This document shows, one piece after another, positions 46,513 through 56,774 of a DNA stretch of 64,000 nt. The position numbers and the translations under genes were made by a program. Under the pieces are notes generated by a model, which was given only the letters and a program-made list of their open reading frames with translations, was not told the origin of the DNA and ran no database searches. This DNA comes from Duganella lactea. GTDB lineage: Bacteria > Pseudomonadota > Gammaproteobacteria > Burkholderiales > Burkholderiaceae_D. The DNA lies in contig NZ_WWCP01000016.1 in NCBI RefSeq assembly GCF_009857505.1, positions 1 through 64,000 on the forward strand, read 5' to 3'. Each line of letters opens with the position of its first letter. The first letter of the stretch is position 1.

Positions 46513-48786
46513 ATGGCGTTCAAGTTGGGTTTTTTCTCGCGTGGCGACCACAATGCCGCCCAGCAGGCGACGCCGAACCCGGAGTTTGGCGATGGCTACG
46601 GTGACGATGAGGGCGACGATAGCAGCGGGCCGCTGCGCCTGCGCGACGCGCTGGGCCGCCGCCGTGGCGCCCCCGCCGTCAGCGAACCGGCGGCGTCGTT
46701 CAAGCTGCCGCTGATCGGCCATCTTCCCGCGCAGCGCCAGTTGAGCATTTTGTCGACGGCGCTCGCCGTTTGCCTCGGCGCCAGCGCGGTGTTTGTGGCG
46801 CTGAATAATATGCACAGCGCCGACCGTTCGGCGCAGACCCAGGTCGCCAGCGATGCGCTGATGCACTCGCAGCGCATCGGCAAGGCCGCGCCCAACGCGG
46901 TGCAGGGCAGCGCCGAAGGCTTCCGCCAGCTGGAGGAAAGCCGCAAGGAGCTCACCCAGGACATCAACCTGATGACGCGCGGCGGCAAATACCAGGGCCG
47001 TTCGATCGGCGTGCCGCGTTCCGACGTGGGGCCGGTGGTGGCGGCCGCGCGCAAGCAGTGGAAAGCCACCGACCTTGCCGCCGGCACCATTCTGTCGCTG
47101 AAGGCGGACCTGAGCGGCATGGACAAGACGCTGCAAAAGCTCAACGAGCTGGCGCCCGATCTGCTGGTGCGCACCGAGGACATCATCGGCATCAAGCTGC
47201 AGCGCGGGGCGTCGGCGCGCGAGATCGCCGCGCTGGGCAAGCTGACCATGCTGACGCAGCGGATGACGCTCGGCACCGCCGAATTCCTCAGCGCCGGCGG
47301 CATCAGCTCGGAGACGGCGTTCCAGCTGGGGCGCGACACCACCGTCTTTCGCAACACCATCGACGGCTTCCTGAATGGCAGCGCGCCGCTCGGACTGGCC
47401 GCCGTGCGCACGCCGGAGCTGCGCACCAAATTGCTGGATTTGCAGACCGCGTTCGAGGCGTATCAACAACTGGTGACGTCGGTGCTGGACAAGCTGGATA
47501 AATTCACCGCCGCGAAAGCGGCGGAACAGCTGATCTTCAATGATAACGAGGCGCTGCGGCAGCGCCTGGGCACTCTGCAAAAAGCCTACCGTGAAGACCA
47601 GGATTCGCTGGGGCCGACCTTTTGGCTGATGGTCGCTGGCGGCTTGTTGACGCTGGTGGCGGCGGCGCTGATCGGCCGTGTGCTGCTGGTGGATTCGTAT
47701 AACCGTACGCGTGGCGCGGAGCGTCGCCGCAAGCAAGCGGAGGCCATGCGCCTCGAATCCAAGCGCCGCGAGGAAGAGGCCAAGGCCACCAACGACCAGA
47801 ACCAGGCCGCCATCCTGCGCCTGATGAACGAGTTGCAGAAGGTGGCGGACGGCGACCTGACCGTGCACGCCACGGTGTCCGAGGACGTCACCGGGGCGAT
47901 CGCCGATTCGGTCAATTACACGGTGGAAGAGCTGCGCGGTTTGGTGGGCCGGGTGACGGTGACCGCCGAGCAGGTGACCCACGCCTCCACCCATGCGCAG
48001 AGCATTTCCAGCGATCTGCTGCAGGCGTCGCAGCAGCAGTCGCGCGAGATTCAGGAGGCGTCGGCCACGGTGGTGAAGATGGCCGACGAGATTACCGACG
48101 TGTCGCGTTCCGCCAGCGAGTCGGCCGATGTGGCGCGGCAGTCGGTGGCGGCGGCGCGGCAGGGTTCGACGGCGGTGGAAAACGCCATCAAGGGCATGCA
48201 CGAAATCCGCGAGCAGATTCAGGATACCTCCAAGCGCATCAAGCGGCTGGGCGAATCGTCGCAGGAAATCGGCGAGATCACCGAGCTGATTTCCGACATC
48301 ACCGAGCAGACCAATGTGCTGGCGCTGAACGCCGCCATTCAGGCCGCGTCGGCCGGCGAGGCGGGGCGCGGCTTCTCGGTGGTGGCGGAGGAGGTGCAGC
48401 GACTGGCGGAGCGCTCGGCCGAAGCGGCCAAGCAGATCGGCGCGCTGGTGCGCACGATTCAGACCGACACCCACGACGCGGTGGCGGCGATGGAAAAATC
48501 CACGCGCGGCGTGGTGGAGGGCGCGCGCCTGTCCGATGCGGCCGGCGCGGCGTTGCACGATATTTCGCAGGTGTCCAACCATCTGGCGGAGCTGATCTCC
48601 GACATCTCGCAGGCGACCGGGCAGCAGGCCACTTCGGCGACCGGCGTGGCGCAGAACATTCAACATATTTTGACGGTGACCCAGCAGACGCAGGACGGCA
48701 CCCAGCAAACCGCTCAATCGATTCACAAGTTGTCCGTGCTGGCGCAGGAGTTGAAAAACTCGGTGGCGCGGTTCCGGATCGCTTAG
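46513..48786 (+). CDS. pilJ: PilJ, methyl-accepting receptor of the Pil-Chp system
   Basis: Membrane chemoreceptor of 757 residues. A long cytoplasmic N-terminus (1-70) precedes TM1 ([22 protein letters not shown], about 76-97). A large periplasmic PilJ-type sensor (about 98-360) with two helical modules follows, then TM2 ([24 protein letters not shown], about 372-395), HAMP and a signalling domain with [41 protein letters not shown]. It ends in VARFRIA. In Pseudomonas PilJ detects pilin/surface contact. No CheR/CheB-type adaptation enzyme is encoded nearby. Confidence 0.92.
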   Translation: MAFKLGFFSRGDHNAAQQATPNPEFGDGYGDDEGDDSSGPLRLRDALGRRRGAPAVSEPAASFKLPLIGHLPAQRQLSILSTALAVCLGASAVFVALNNMHSADRSAQTQVASDALMHSQRIGKAAPNAVQGSAEGFRQLEESRKELTQDINLMTRGGKYQGRSIGVPRSDVGPVVAAARKQWKATDLAAGTILSLKADLSGMDKTLQKLNELAPDLLVRTEDIIGIKLQRGASAREIAALGKLTMLTQRMTLGTAEFLSAGGISSETAFQLGRDTTVFRNTIDGFLNGSAPLGLAAVRTPELRTKLLDLQTAFEAYQQLVTSVLDKLDKFTAAKAAEQLIFNDNEALRQRLGTLQKAYREDQDSLGPTFWLMVAGGLLTLVAAALIGRVLLVDSYNRTRGAERRRKQAEAMRLESKRREEEAKATNDQNQAAILRLMNELQKVADGDLTVHATVSEDVTGAIADSVNYTVEELRGLVGRVTVTAEQVTHASTHAQSISSDLLQASQQQSREIQEASATVVKMADEITDVSRSASESADVARQSVAAARQGSTAVENAIKGMHEIREQIQDTSKRIKRLGESSQEIGEITELISDITEQTNVLALNAAIQAASAGEAGRGFSVVAEEVQRLAERSAEAAKQIGALVRTIQTDTHDAVAAMEKSTRGVVEGARLSDAAGAALHDISQVSNHLAELISDISQATGQQATSATGVAQNIQHILTVTQQTQDGTQQTAQSIHKLSVLAQELKNSVARFRIA

Positions 48787-48816
48787 TTAGCCGATTAATG
48801 AAAGGCCGAGATAAGC

Positions 48817-51800
48817 ATGACCAAGACTGATTTTTCGATTCCCCCGCAAACGCAATTGGACACCGGCCCGCTGTCGTGGGTGATGGTGGAGATCCGCGAG
48901 TCGCTGGCGCGTTCGCGCACCGCGCTGTTCGAGGCGGGCGGCAGGGAGCCGGAAGATCAGGCGACGCAGTTGCAGCATGCGAAGTCGCATCTGCATCAGG
49001 CGCACGGCGCGTTGCAAATGGTCGACCTGGAAGGCGTGAGTCTGATGACCGAGGTGGCCGAGGCGGCGCTGGACCGCTTCAAGGCGGGCACGCTGAAGTG
49101 CAGCACCGATAACGCGCAGGCGGTGGCGCAGCTGTATCAGGCGCTGGTGGAGTATCTGGAGGAACTGCTGGCTGGCGCGCCGTCGCAGCCGGCCAGACTG
49201 TTCCCTTACTACCGCGCGGTGCAGCAGATGATGGGCGCGGAACGCGTGCATCCGGCGGACCTGTTTTTCCCGGATTTGTCGCAGCCGGCCGGCTTGCCGC
49301 CCGCGCCGGATAGTCCGTCCGCACCGGATTACGCGGCCTGCCGCCAGCGCTTCGAGCGCGCGCTGCTGCCTTACCTGAAGAGCGCCGATCCAGCGCAGCA
49401 GCAAGAGCATGCGGCCGCGCTGCTGGAGGCGGTCACGCGGGTGGCCGAGGCGCAGCGGGAACCGCGGGCGCGTGCTTTCTGGCTGGCCATGCAAGGCTTC
49501 GCCGAGCTGGTCGCCGGCGGCCAGCTGACGGCAAGCCTGTATGTGAAGCAGTTGTTTGGCATGATCAATTTGCAGATCCGTCGTCTGAGCCAGGGCACGG
49601 CGGCGCAGCCGGAATCGATGTTGCGCGACGCGCTGTTCTTCATCGCCACCGCCGGCGCGGATTCGGCCGCCGAGGTGGTGGTGAATCTGCGCCAGGCCTA
49701 CGTACTGGATGGCTTGGCGCCAGCCGATTACGAAACCCGCCGCTACGGCCAGATCGATACCGAAGCGCTGGAAGCCGCGAAGGTCGCCGTCGCGCAGGCC
49801 AGGACAAGTTTGGACAGCCTCGCCCACGCGGAATTTGACGCCGCGCTGTCCGACGGTGCGGCGTTATGCGAGAAACTGAACCTGCCGGCGTTGGCCACCT
49901 TGATGCACCAACTGGCCGAGGTCTCACGCACCGCCGTTGCGGTGGGCCGAGGCGAGGAGTTGTCGCGGGAGATGGACACGGCCTTGCTGTTTGCCGAACA
50001 TGGCTTGCGGCATATCCGCCATCTGCCGGATGATTTTGCCGCCAATGCCGACACCATCGGCGCGCGTCTGGTGGCGCTGGCCGCCGGCGAAACGCCACCG
50101 CAACCGGCGCAATGGCAAATGCAGCAGGAGGATGCCGCCGTCGCGCTGGCGCTGGAAATGAAGGCCGGCTTGCGTCAGGTGGAGAGGGGGCTGGATGCGT
50201 ATTACGGCGATCCGTCCCTGCGTCCGGCGCTGAAGGAGTTGGAGCCGGTGCTGCATCAGCTGCAAGGCGCGCTGTCGGCGTTGGATCAAACCGACGCCGC
50301 CAATGCGGTGCGGCACGTGCAGGCGTCGGTGCAGGCACTGGCCAATGGTGATGGTGATTCCGCCAGCGAATCGAAGGTGCTGGATGATATCGCGCAGAAC
50401 GTCAGCGCGCTGGGATTCTTTGTCGATATGCTGGCGCAGAATACGGCCGGCGCGCGCGAGCGGTTCGCGTTTGATGCGGAGCAGGGTAGTTTCCGTTCGG
50501 TGCCCTTCAAGAAGATCGCGGAATCCGGCGCGATTCCGCTGCTGGAGGATGAGGTGCCCGTACCAGTGCCGGCGGCCATGCCGGTGGAGGCGCCGCCGCC
50601 GGCCGCCAGCGATGCCTTGGTGGAGCAGGAGCTGCTGGATGTTTTCATCGCCGAGGCGCGGGAGGTGTTGGCGTTTGTCGGTGAGACCTTGCCGCAGCCG
50701 CGCAGCGAGGAAAATCTGACCATGCTGCGCCGCTCCTTCCATACGCTGAAGGGCAGCGGACGCATGGTGGGCCTGAATCAGTTTGCCGATGCGGCGCATG
50801 CAATCGAGAAGGTATTGAATGTGTGGCTGGCGGAGCAGCGTCCGGTCACCGACGCGCTGTTTGATTTGCTGAACAGCGCAATGCAGGAGATGAACGCGTG
50901 GGTGGCCGAGTTGGTGGCCAACGGTGTTTTGTCGTGCGATGCGGATGCATTGATTGACGCGGCGGCGCGCGTGCAGGAGGGCGGCGAGCCTGAGTCTGAG
51001 CCGGCGCCGGCGGCCGCCCCGCAGGGCAAGGTGATCGACTTCCCAAGCATCACGCCGATGGTGCCACGCGATGACAATGTGAAGCATGTCGGTGGACTGG
51101 AGATACCTCTGCCGCTGTTCAACATCTATCTGCACGAGTCGGATGATCTGGTGCGCAAGCTGGTGACCGACTTTGGCGAATGGCGCCACGAGCCGCGCCG
51201 GCCGGTGAATCCGGATGCGCTGGCCGCCGCGCACACGCTGGCCGGCACGTCGGGCACGGTGGGCTTCAAGGGCTTGCGCGAACTGGCGCTGGCGCTGGAA
51301 TCAACGCTGGAGGCGCTGTTGCCACCGGCACCGCATCTGGATCAGGTGCAGCATGATCTGCTGGACTTCGCCATGGAGCGCATGCGCCAGATGCTGCAAA
51401 GTTTCGCGGCCGGCGATCTGCCGGATGCGCAGCCGGAGTTGATCAACGCCTTGCGGGGCTTGCGCGAGGAGCTGGCAGCGACGCCGGCGGCGGCCAGCAA
51501 CGAGATCGAATCGCGGCTGGATAATCTGGTGGCCGAGACCATGGATGGGCTGAATGCGCCGGCAGTGGCGGAGGAGTCGGCGCTGGATGCGCTGTTCCGC
51601 GACACGTACAACGCGATCAGCGGGACGGTGCCGGAGTCCGAAGCACCGCAGGCGCCGCCGAAGAAGAAGCGGCAGGAAGTGCATATGGACGATGGTGTGG
51701 ACGATCTGTTCAACGCCGCGTTTGACGATGCCTTCGCCGAGCCGCCACTGAAGATCGCGGAGCCGGAAACCGCCGTGCCGCCGCCCGCCCCGGAAGCCAT

Positions 51801-54153
51801 GCTGTTCAACGCCGCGTTTGACGATGCCTTCGCCGAGCCGCCACTGAAGATCGCGGAGCCGGAAACCGCCGTGCCGCCGCCCGCCCCGGAAGCCATGCCA
51901 GCGCCGGAGGTGTTGCCTGCCATGCCGCCGGTGTTCCACGATGAGCTGGACCCTGACCTGCTGCCAGTCTTCCTGGAGGAAGGCGCGGATCTGTTGCCGC
52001 AGGTTGGCGAAGCGCTGCGCGCCTGGCAGCACACCCCGGCCGATGTCGGACAGGCGCAAAGCCTGCTGCGTCTCCTGCACACCGTGAAGGGCAGCGCGCG
52101 CATGGCCGGCGCCATGCACCTCGGCCAGCACTGCCACGAAATCGAAACCCATATTGAAAACATGGTGCAGACCGGCGCCATGTCGCATCAATCCTTCGAA
52201 GAGCTGCTGGCCCACTACGACCATGCGTTGCTGCTGTTCGAGCAACTGCAAACAGCCAGCATCGATCAGGAAGCCTTAGCGGGCCTGGCCGATAATGTCG
52301 ATACGCTGGCCGACGCTTCAAGCCACACCGCGCCCCCTGTAGCCGACGAGCAGCAGGCCGGCGCGCGCTCGCCGCTGGTCCGCGTGCGCGCCGACATTCT
52401 CGATCGGCTGGTCAACCAGGCCGGCGAAGTTTCGATTTCCCGTTCCAAGCTGGAAAACGAGATCGACACGTTGCGCACCTCGCTGGCCGACTTCGCCGAC
52501 AACGTGGCCCGTCTGCGCCGCCAACTGCGGGAAGTCGAAATGCAGGCCGAATCGCAAATCGCCTCGCGCATGGCCGTCTCCAGCGAGCGCGAATTCGATC
52601 CGCTCGAATTCGACCGCTTCACGCGCTTGCAGGAACTGACGCGTATGATGGCCGAAAGCGTCAGCGATGTCGCCAGCTTCCACGAAAGCCTGACCCGCGG
52701 CGTCGACAACGCCCACAACGACCTGGCGCAGCAAGCCCGCCTGACGCGCGAGCTGCAGCGCGACCTGATGCGGGTGCGCATGGTGCCCTTTGCCAGCATC
52801 TCCGAGCGCCTGTTCCGCGTCGCCCGGCAGAGCGCCAAGGACGTCGACAAGCGCGTCAACCTCGACATCCGGGGTGGTTCGGTGGAACTGGACCGCAGCG
52901 TCCTGGAACGCATGTCCGCGCCATTTGAACATCTGCTGCGCAACGCCATCGCCCATGGCGTGGAATCACGCGAAGCCCGCGCCACCGCCGGCAAGAACGA
53001 AACCGGCGAACTGCTGGTGCAGGTGGCGCAGCAGGGCAATGAAGTCGTGATCGAATTCAGCGACGACGGCGGCGGCCTCGATCTGGCGCGCATCAAGGCC
53101 AAGGCGATCAGCAGCGGCCTGCTGCTGGAAGACGACATGGCCACCGACGCGCAGATCGCCGATCTGATTTTCGAACCCGGCTTCTCCACCGCCGACACGC
53201 TGACCGAACTGTCGGGGCGCGGCGTCGGCATGGATGTGGTGCAGTCGGAAGCGCAGGCGCTGGGCGGCCGTGTCGACATGTTCTCGGAGCCGGGCAAGGG
53301 CACGCGCTTCACCATCCGCCTGCCGTTGACGCTGGCCGTCACGCAGGTGGTGCTGCTGGCCGCCGGTGGCAAGACCTACGCGCTGCCGGCCATTCTGGTC
53401 GAGCAGGTGGTGCAGTTGAAAGACGATGCGCTCGACGAAGCGCGCGACAACGGCATGCAGTACCTGCCAGCGCTGCTGGGCGACGCCGCGCAGCCGCCAA
53501 CGCAGCGCTCCACGCCGGTGATGATGCTCAAGAACGGCAATGAGCGTCTGGCGCTGCAAGTGGATGAGGTGCTGGGCAACCGCGAAGTGGTGATCAAGAA
53601 TATTGGCCCGCAGCTGGCGCGCATGGTCGGCATCGCCGGCGCCACGGTGCTGGGCACCGGCGACATCGTGCTGATTCTGAACCCGGTGGCGCTGGCGCAG
53701 CATCTGGCGCATCACCCGGAATTGAAGGAGCATTACGCGCAGGTGGCGGAGGACAGCCCGCCAATGCTGCCAGCGCTGGGGCACACCATCATGGTGGTGG
53801 ACGATTCACTGACCGTGCGCCGCGTGACCCAGCGCCTGCTGGAGCGCGAGGGCTACCGCGTGCTGCTGGCCAAGGACGGCGTGGACGCGCTGGAGCAGTT
53901 GCAGAACACGCCGCCGGACCTGATGCTGGTCGATATCGAGATGCCGCGCATGGACGGCTTCGACCTGACGCGCAATGTGCGCGGCGGCGAACGCACCCGG
54001 GATATCCCGATCATCATGATCACCTCGCGCAGCGCGGACAAGCACCGCAATGTCGCGCTGGAGCTGGGCGTCAACGCCTACTTCGGCAAGCCTTATCAGG
54101 AAGTGGCGCTGCTGGAGGCGATTGAAGGACTGCTTACGCCGCGGGCTTCTTGA
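48817..54153 (+). CDS. chpA: ChpA/PilL, hybrid CheA kinase of the Pil-Chp system
   Basis: Giant hybrid histidine kinase of 1778 residues. The N-terminal 550 residues are PilL_N-like helical repeats with degenerate Hpt features (HQAHGALQMVDLEG). Three canonical Hpt sites follow: His642 (SFHTLKGSGRMVG), His806 (AHTLAGTSGTVGF, with Ala replacing the usual Lys) and His1088 (LLHTVKGSARMAG). Then come the CheA dimer domain, HATPase (FEHLLRNAIAHGVESR, SDDGGGLD, LSGRGVGMDVVQSEA), a CheW-like domain (TQVVLLAAGGKTYALPA) and a C-terminal receiver with Asp1706 (LVDIEMPRMDG). It phosphorylates PilG and PilH. It is shorter than the P. aeruginosa protein of about 2470 residues, which has more Hpt units. Residues 964-1027 are an exact tandem duplication. 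The 3' end overlaps phrB by 20 bp. Confidence 0.93.
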   Translation: MTKTDFSIPPQTQLDTGPLSWVMVEIRESLARSRTALFEAGGREPEDQATQLQHAKSHLHQAHGALQMVDLEGVSLMTEVAEAALDRFKAGTLKCSTDNAQAVAQLYQALVEYLEELLAGAPSQPARLFPYYRAVQQMMGAERVHPADLFFPDLSQPAGLPPAPDSPSAPDYAACRQRFERALLPYLKSADPAQQQEHAAALLEAVTRVAEAQREPRARAFWLAMQGFAELVAGGQLTASLYVKQLFGMINLQIRRLSQGTAAQPESMLRDALFFIATAGADSAAEVVVNLRQAYVLDGLAPADYETRRYGQIDTEALEAAKVAVAQARTSLDSLAHAEFDAALSDGAALCEKLNLPALATLMHQLAEVSRTAVAVGRGEELSREMDTALLFAEHGLRHIRHLPDDFAANADTIGARLVALAAGETPPQPAQWQMQQEDAAVALALEMKAGLRQVERGLDAYYGDPSLRPALKELEPVLHQLQGALSALDQTDAANAVRHVQASVQALANGDGDSASESKVLDDIAQNVSALGFFVDMLAQNTAGARERFAFDAEQGSFRSVPFKKIAESGAIPLLEDEVPVPVPAAMPVEAPPPAASDALVEQELLDVFIAEAREVLAFVGETLPQPRSEENLTMLRRSFHTLKGSGRMVGLNQFADAAHAIEKVLNVWLAEQRPVTDALFDLLNSAMQEMNAWVAELVANGVLSCDADALIDAAARVQEGGEPESEPAPAAAPQGKVIDFPSITPMVPRDDNVKHVGGLEIPLPLFNIYLHESDDLVRKLVTDFGEWRHEPRRPVNPDALAAAHTLAGTSGTVGFKGLRELALALESTLEALLPPAPHLDQVQHDLLDFAMERMRQMLQSFAAGDLPDAQPELINALRGLREELAATPAAASNEIESRLDNLVAETMDGLNAPAVAEESALDALFRDTYNAISGTVPESEAPQAPPKKKRQEVHMDDGVDDLFNAAFDDAFAEPPLKIAEPETAVPPPAPEAMLFNAAFDDAFAEPPLKIAEPETAVPPPAPEAMPAPEVLPAMPPVFHDELDPDLLPVFLEEGADLLPQVGEALRAWQHTPADVGQAQSLLRLLHTVKGSARMAGAMHLGQHCHEIETHIENMVQTGAMSHQSFEELLAHYDHALLLFEQLQTASIDQEALAGLADNVDTLADASSHTAPPVADEQQAGARSPLVRVRADILDRLVNQAGEVSISRSKLENEIDTLRTSLADFADNVARLRRQLREVEMQAESQIASRMAVSSEREFDPLEFDRFTRLQELTRMMAESVSDVASFHESLTRGVDNAHNDLAQQARLTRELQRDLMRVRMVPFASISERLFRVARQSAKDVDKRVNLDIRGGSVELDRSVLERMSAPFEHLLRNAIAHGVESREARATAGKNETGELLVQVAQQGNEVVIEFSDDGGGLDLARIKAKAISSGLLLEDDMATDAQIADLIFEPGFSTADTLTELSGRGVGMDVVQSEAQALGGRVDMFSEPGKGTRFTIRLPLTLAVTQVVLLAAGGKTYALPAILVEQVVQLKDDALDEARDNGMQYLPALLGDAAQPPTQRSTPVMMLKNGNERLALQVDEVLGNREVVIKNIGPQLARMVGIAGATVLGTGDIVLILNPVALAQHLAHHPELKEHYAQVAEDSPPMLPALGHTIMVVDDSLTVRRVTQRLLEREGYRVLLAKDGVDALEQLQNTPPDLMLVDIEMPRMDGFDLTRNVRGGERTRDIPIIMITSRSADKHRNVALELGVNAYFGKPYQEVALLEAIEGLLTPRAS
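51706..51897 (+). repeat. Exact 96-bp tandem duplication inside chpA
   Basis: The units 51706-51801 and 51802-51897 are identical base for base, as far as I can compare by eye, and in frame. Each encodes 32 residues, LFNAAFDDAFAEPPLKIAEP followed by ETAVPPPAPEAM, in the acidic/proline-rich linker between the second and third Hpt domains. The absence of any synonymous change points to a very recent duplication. Confidence 0.93.
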
Positions 54154-55573
54154 CCACCTCGTAGCGCGCCAGCGTGAGCTTGCGCGCTTCGTCGTGCATG
54201 ACGACCGGCGGCCAATAGTCCGGCGCCAGCATGCGCGGCGCCTCCCATGGCGCGTGAATTTCCTTGTCGCTCAGTTGTTTCAGCTGCGGCAGGTAGCGGC
54301 GGATGAATTTGCCCTGCGCGTCGAACTTTTGCGACTGCGTCACCGGATTGAAGATGCGGAAGTACGGCTGCGCGTCGCAACCGGAGGACGACGCCCATTG
54401 CCAGCCGCCATTGTTGGACGCCAGATCGAAGTCGTTGAGGTGCAGCGCGAAGTACGCCTCGCCGCGCCGCCAGTCGATGCCGAGGTCCTTGATCAGGAAA
54501 CAGGCGGTCACCATGCGCAGGCGGTTGTGCATATAGCCGGTCTGGTTCAGTTGCAGCATGGCGGCGTCCACCAGCGGGTAGCCGGTGCGGCCCTCGCACC
54601 AGGCGGCGAACAGGGCGTCGGCCTTGGCGCCGGTTTCCCATTCGATGGCGTCGTAGGCCGGCTTGAAGGCGCTGTCCACTACATGCGGGTGATGGTACAA
54701 AATCATCGCGTAGAACTCGCGCCAGATCAGCTCCGACAGCCACACCGCCGCGCCTTCGCCGCCGTTGCCGCGTTCCTGCAAATCCAGCACCGTGCGCACC
54801 AGATGGCGCACCGACAGCGTGCCGAAGCGGAAGTGGATCGACAGATACGACGGTCCCTTCACCGCCGGGAAATCGCGCGCCACGTTGTAGTCGGCGATGC
54901 GCGGCAGGAAATCTTCAAACAACCGCGCCGCGCCGGACATGCCGGTTGGAATTTTCAGTTCTGCCAGGTTGCTCGGTTCGAAGCCGAGTTCGGCGAGCGT
55001 CGGCAGCGCCGGGGCCGGCGAGGGCGGCGGCGCCAGCCGGGCGGCGTGCGGCTCGATGTTGTACGGCGCCAGCACCGATGGATCGGCGGCCAGCTTTTTC
55101 AACCAGGCATTCTTGTAAGGCGTGAACACCGAAAACACGCCACCGGTCTGCGACAGCACCTCGTCGCGCTCGAAAATCACCTGATCCTTGTAGCTGTAGA
55201 ACTGGCGCCCGTCCGCTTCCAGCGCCTGCGCGACCGTGGCGTCACGCGCCATCGCTTGCGGTTCATAATCGTGGTTGCAGAACACCGCCTGCACGCCCAG
55301 TGCGGCCGCCAGCGACGCGATTTCTTGCTGCGGATCGCCATGGCGGACGATCAGGTGGCCGCCCAGCTGTGTCAGCTCGCTGGCCACTTCGGCGATGCTG
55401 GCGTGGATGAAGTCGACCCGGCGGTCGCGGCGCGGCAGGGCGTCCAGAATCGTCGTATCGTAGATAAAAACGCAATACACCTTCTCGCTGGCCATCAGCG
55501 CCTGGTGCAGCGCAACATGATCGAAAACGCGCAGGTCGCGGCGCAGCCATACGAGGGAAGAAGTCAGTTTCAT
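54134..55573 (-). CDS. phrB: Deoxyribodipyrimidine photolyase
   Basis: Light-driven CPD photolyase of 479 residues. The N-terminal antenna-binding Rossmann domain starts SLVWLRRDLRVFDHVAL. The C-terminal FAD domain has SYLSIHFRFGTLSVRHL, WLSELIWREFYAMIL, TGYPLVDAAMLQLNQTGYMHNRLRMVTACFLIKDLGIDWRRGE and NNGGWQWASSSGCDAQPYFRIFNP, including the DNA-contact and FAD-contact residues and Trp of the electron chain. The start at 55573 (MKLTSSLVW) is the normal one. It converges on chpA with a 20-bp overlap of coding ends. Confidence 0.95.
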   Translation of the reverse strand: MKLTSSLVWLRRDLRVFDHVALHQALMASEKVYCVFIYDTTILDALPRRDRRVDFIHASIAEVASELTQLGGHLIVRHGDPQQEIASLAAALGVQAVFCNHDYEPQAMARDATVAQALEADGRQFYSYKDQVIFERDEVLSQTGGVFSVFTPYKNAWLKKLAADPSVLAPYNIEPHAARLAPPPSPAPALPTLAELGFEPSNLAELKIPTGMSGAARLFEDFLPRIADYNVARDFPAVKGPSYLSIHFRFGTLSVRHLVRTVLDLQERGNGGEGAAVWLSELIWREFYAMILYHHPHVVDSAFKPAYDAIEWETGAKADALFAAWCEGRTGYPLVDAAMLQLNQTGYMHNRLRMVTACFLIKDLGIDWRRGEAYFALHLNDFDLASNNGGWQWASSSGCDAQPYFRIFNPVTQSQKFDAQGKFIRRYLPQLKQLSDKEIHAPWEAPRMLAPDYWPPVVMHDEARKLTLARYEVVKKPAA

Positions 55574-55728
55574 TCGGTCTGTATCAATCTTGTGGTCGAT
55601 GCAATCGTGGCCGTACCCGCAATTCAGTGTAAACTAGCGGGTAAAACAGAGTTGCTAGCCGCGCGAATACTACAGTAATTGTCAGCAGCACAGAAAGAAC
55701 ACGCATCCCAGCAGAGAGAGCAACTTGT

Positions 55729-56382
55729 ATGAAGAAGAGCAAAATAGGCAAAACTCTGGCTGTCTCCGGCGCCATCGACGGTGGCGATCCGTTGGCGTCT
55801 GTCGGCGCCGTCTCGGCGTCCGCCCTCAATCTGGCTAATCATTTCCTCATTGCAATGCCATCGATGCAAGATCCGGTGTTCGGCGGCACGGTGGTGTATG
55901 TCTGCGAGCACAATGAAAACGGCGTGCTCGGCGTGGTTATCAACAAGCCGACCGACATGACCATGCACACGCTGTTCGAGCGCATCGACCTCAAGGTCGA
56001 GTCCGGTCTGGAAGGCCACGACGAGGAGCCGGTGATGTTCGGCGGCCCGGTGCAGGACGACCGCGGCTTCGTGTTGCACACGCCCGGCCACCGTTATTCG
56101 TCGTCGCTGACCGTGACCGACGAAGTCGCCTTCACCACCTCGATTGACGTGCTGGAGGCCGTGGCCGCCGGCGAGGGGCCGCCGCGCATGCTGGTGTCGA
56201 TCGGCTATTCGGGCTGGAGCCCGGGCCAGCTGGAAGACGAAATCGGCCGCAACGGCTGGCTGACGGTCGGCGCCGATCCCGACATTCTGTTCAACCTGCC
56301 GATCGAGGAACGCTACACCGCCGCCATGCGCCTGCTCGGCATCGATCCGCTGATGCTCACTTCCGAGGCGGGCCACGCGTAA
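55729..56382 (+). CDS. YqgE/AlgH-family protein (UPF0301)
   Basis: Protein of 217 residues. The AlgH fold spans about 33-215: ALNLANHFLIAMPSMQDPVFGGTVVYVCEHNENGVLGVVINKPTDM, VMFGGPVQDDRGFVLHT and IGYSGWSPGQLEDEI. The family is widespread and linked to alginate regulation in Pseudomonas, but its biochemical role is unclear. It has about 30 extra N-terminal residues compared with E. coli YqgE; the start MKKSKIGKTL follows AGAGAGAGCAACTTGT. ruvX starts on the next base, the conserved yqgE-yqgF order. Confidence 0.9.
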   Translation: MKKSKIGKTLAVSGAIDGGDPLASVGAVSASALNLANHFLIAMPSMQDPVFGGTVVYVCEHNENGVLGVVINKPTDMTMHTLFERIDLKVESGLEGHDEEPVMFGGPVQDDRGFVLHTPGHRYSSSLTVTDEVAFTTSIDVLEAVAAGEGPPRMLVSIGYSGWSPGQLEDEIGRNGWLTVGADPDILFNLPIEERYTAAMRLLGIDPLMLTSEAGHA

Positions 56383-56772
56383 ATGAGCAGTATTGAGACC
56401 ATCTTTGCGTTCGACTTCGGCGTCAAAAGAATCGGCGTGGCAATCGGGAACACCATGCTGCGCCAGGCGGAACCCCTCAAGGTCATCAAGGCGGAAGACA
56501 ACGCCAGCCGCTTTACCGACATTCAAAAATTGCTCGACGAATGGAAGCCGGCCCGGCTGGTGGTCGGGCTGCCCATGCACCCGGACGGCAATGAACACGA
56601 GATGACGGCGCGGGCGCGCCGTTTTGCCCATCAATTGAACGGCCGCTTCCACCTGCCGGTGGAGCTGGTCGACGAGCGCTATTCCTCGGCCGTCATTTCG
56701 GCCAAGCGCGGCGAGGTCATCGACGACCGCGCCGCCGCCATCATTCTGCAACAATACTTCGACTCCCTTTGA
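56383..56772 (+). CDS. ruvX: Putative pre-16S rRNA nuclease / Holliday junction resolvase YqgF
   Basis: RNase H-fold nuclease of 129 residues. The first catalytic Asp lies in FAFDFGVKRIGVAIG, followed by ARLVVGLPMHPDGNEHEMTARARRFA, the second acidic residue in VDERYSSAVISAK and the third in DDRAAAIILQQYF. The family was proposed to resolve Holliday junctions and is now linked to pre-16S rRNA 5' processing. It is adjacent to yqgE and pyrR without gaps, so probably in one transcript. Confidence 0.93.
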   Translation: MSSIETIFAFDFGVKRIGVAIGNTMLRQAEPLKVIKAEDNASRFTDIQKLLDEWKPARLVVGLPMHPDGNEHEMTARARRFAHQLNGRFHLPVELVDERYSSAVISAKRGEVIDDRAAAIILQQYFDSL

Positions 56773-56774
56773 TC

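Noticed and set aside
46414..48726. 770-codon antisense ORF over pilJ
   Set aside because: Arg/Leu/His-rich shadow of a strongly supported chemoreceptor gene.
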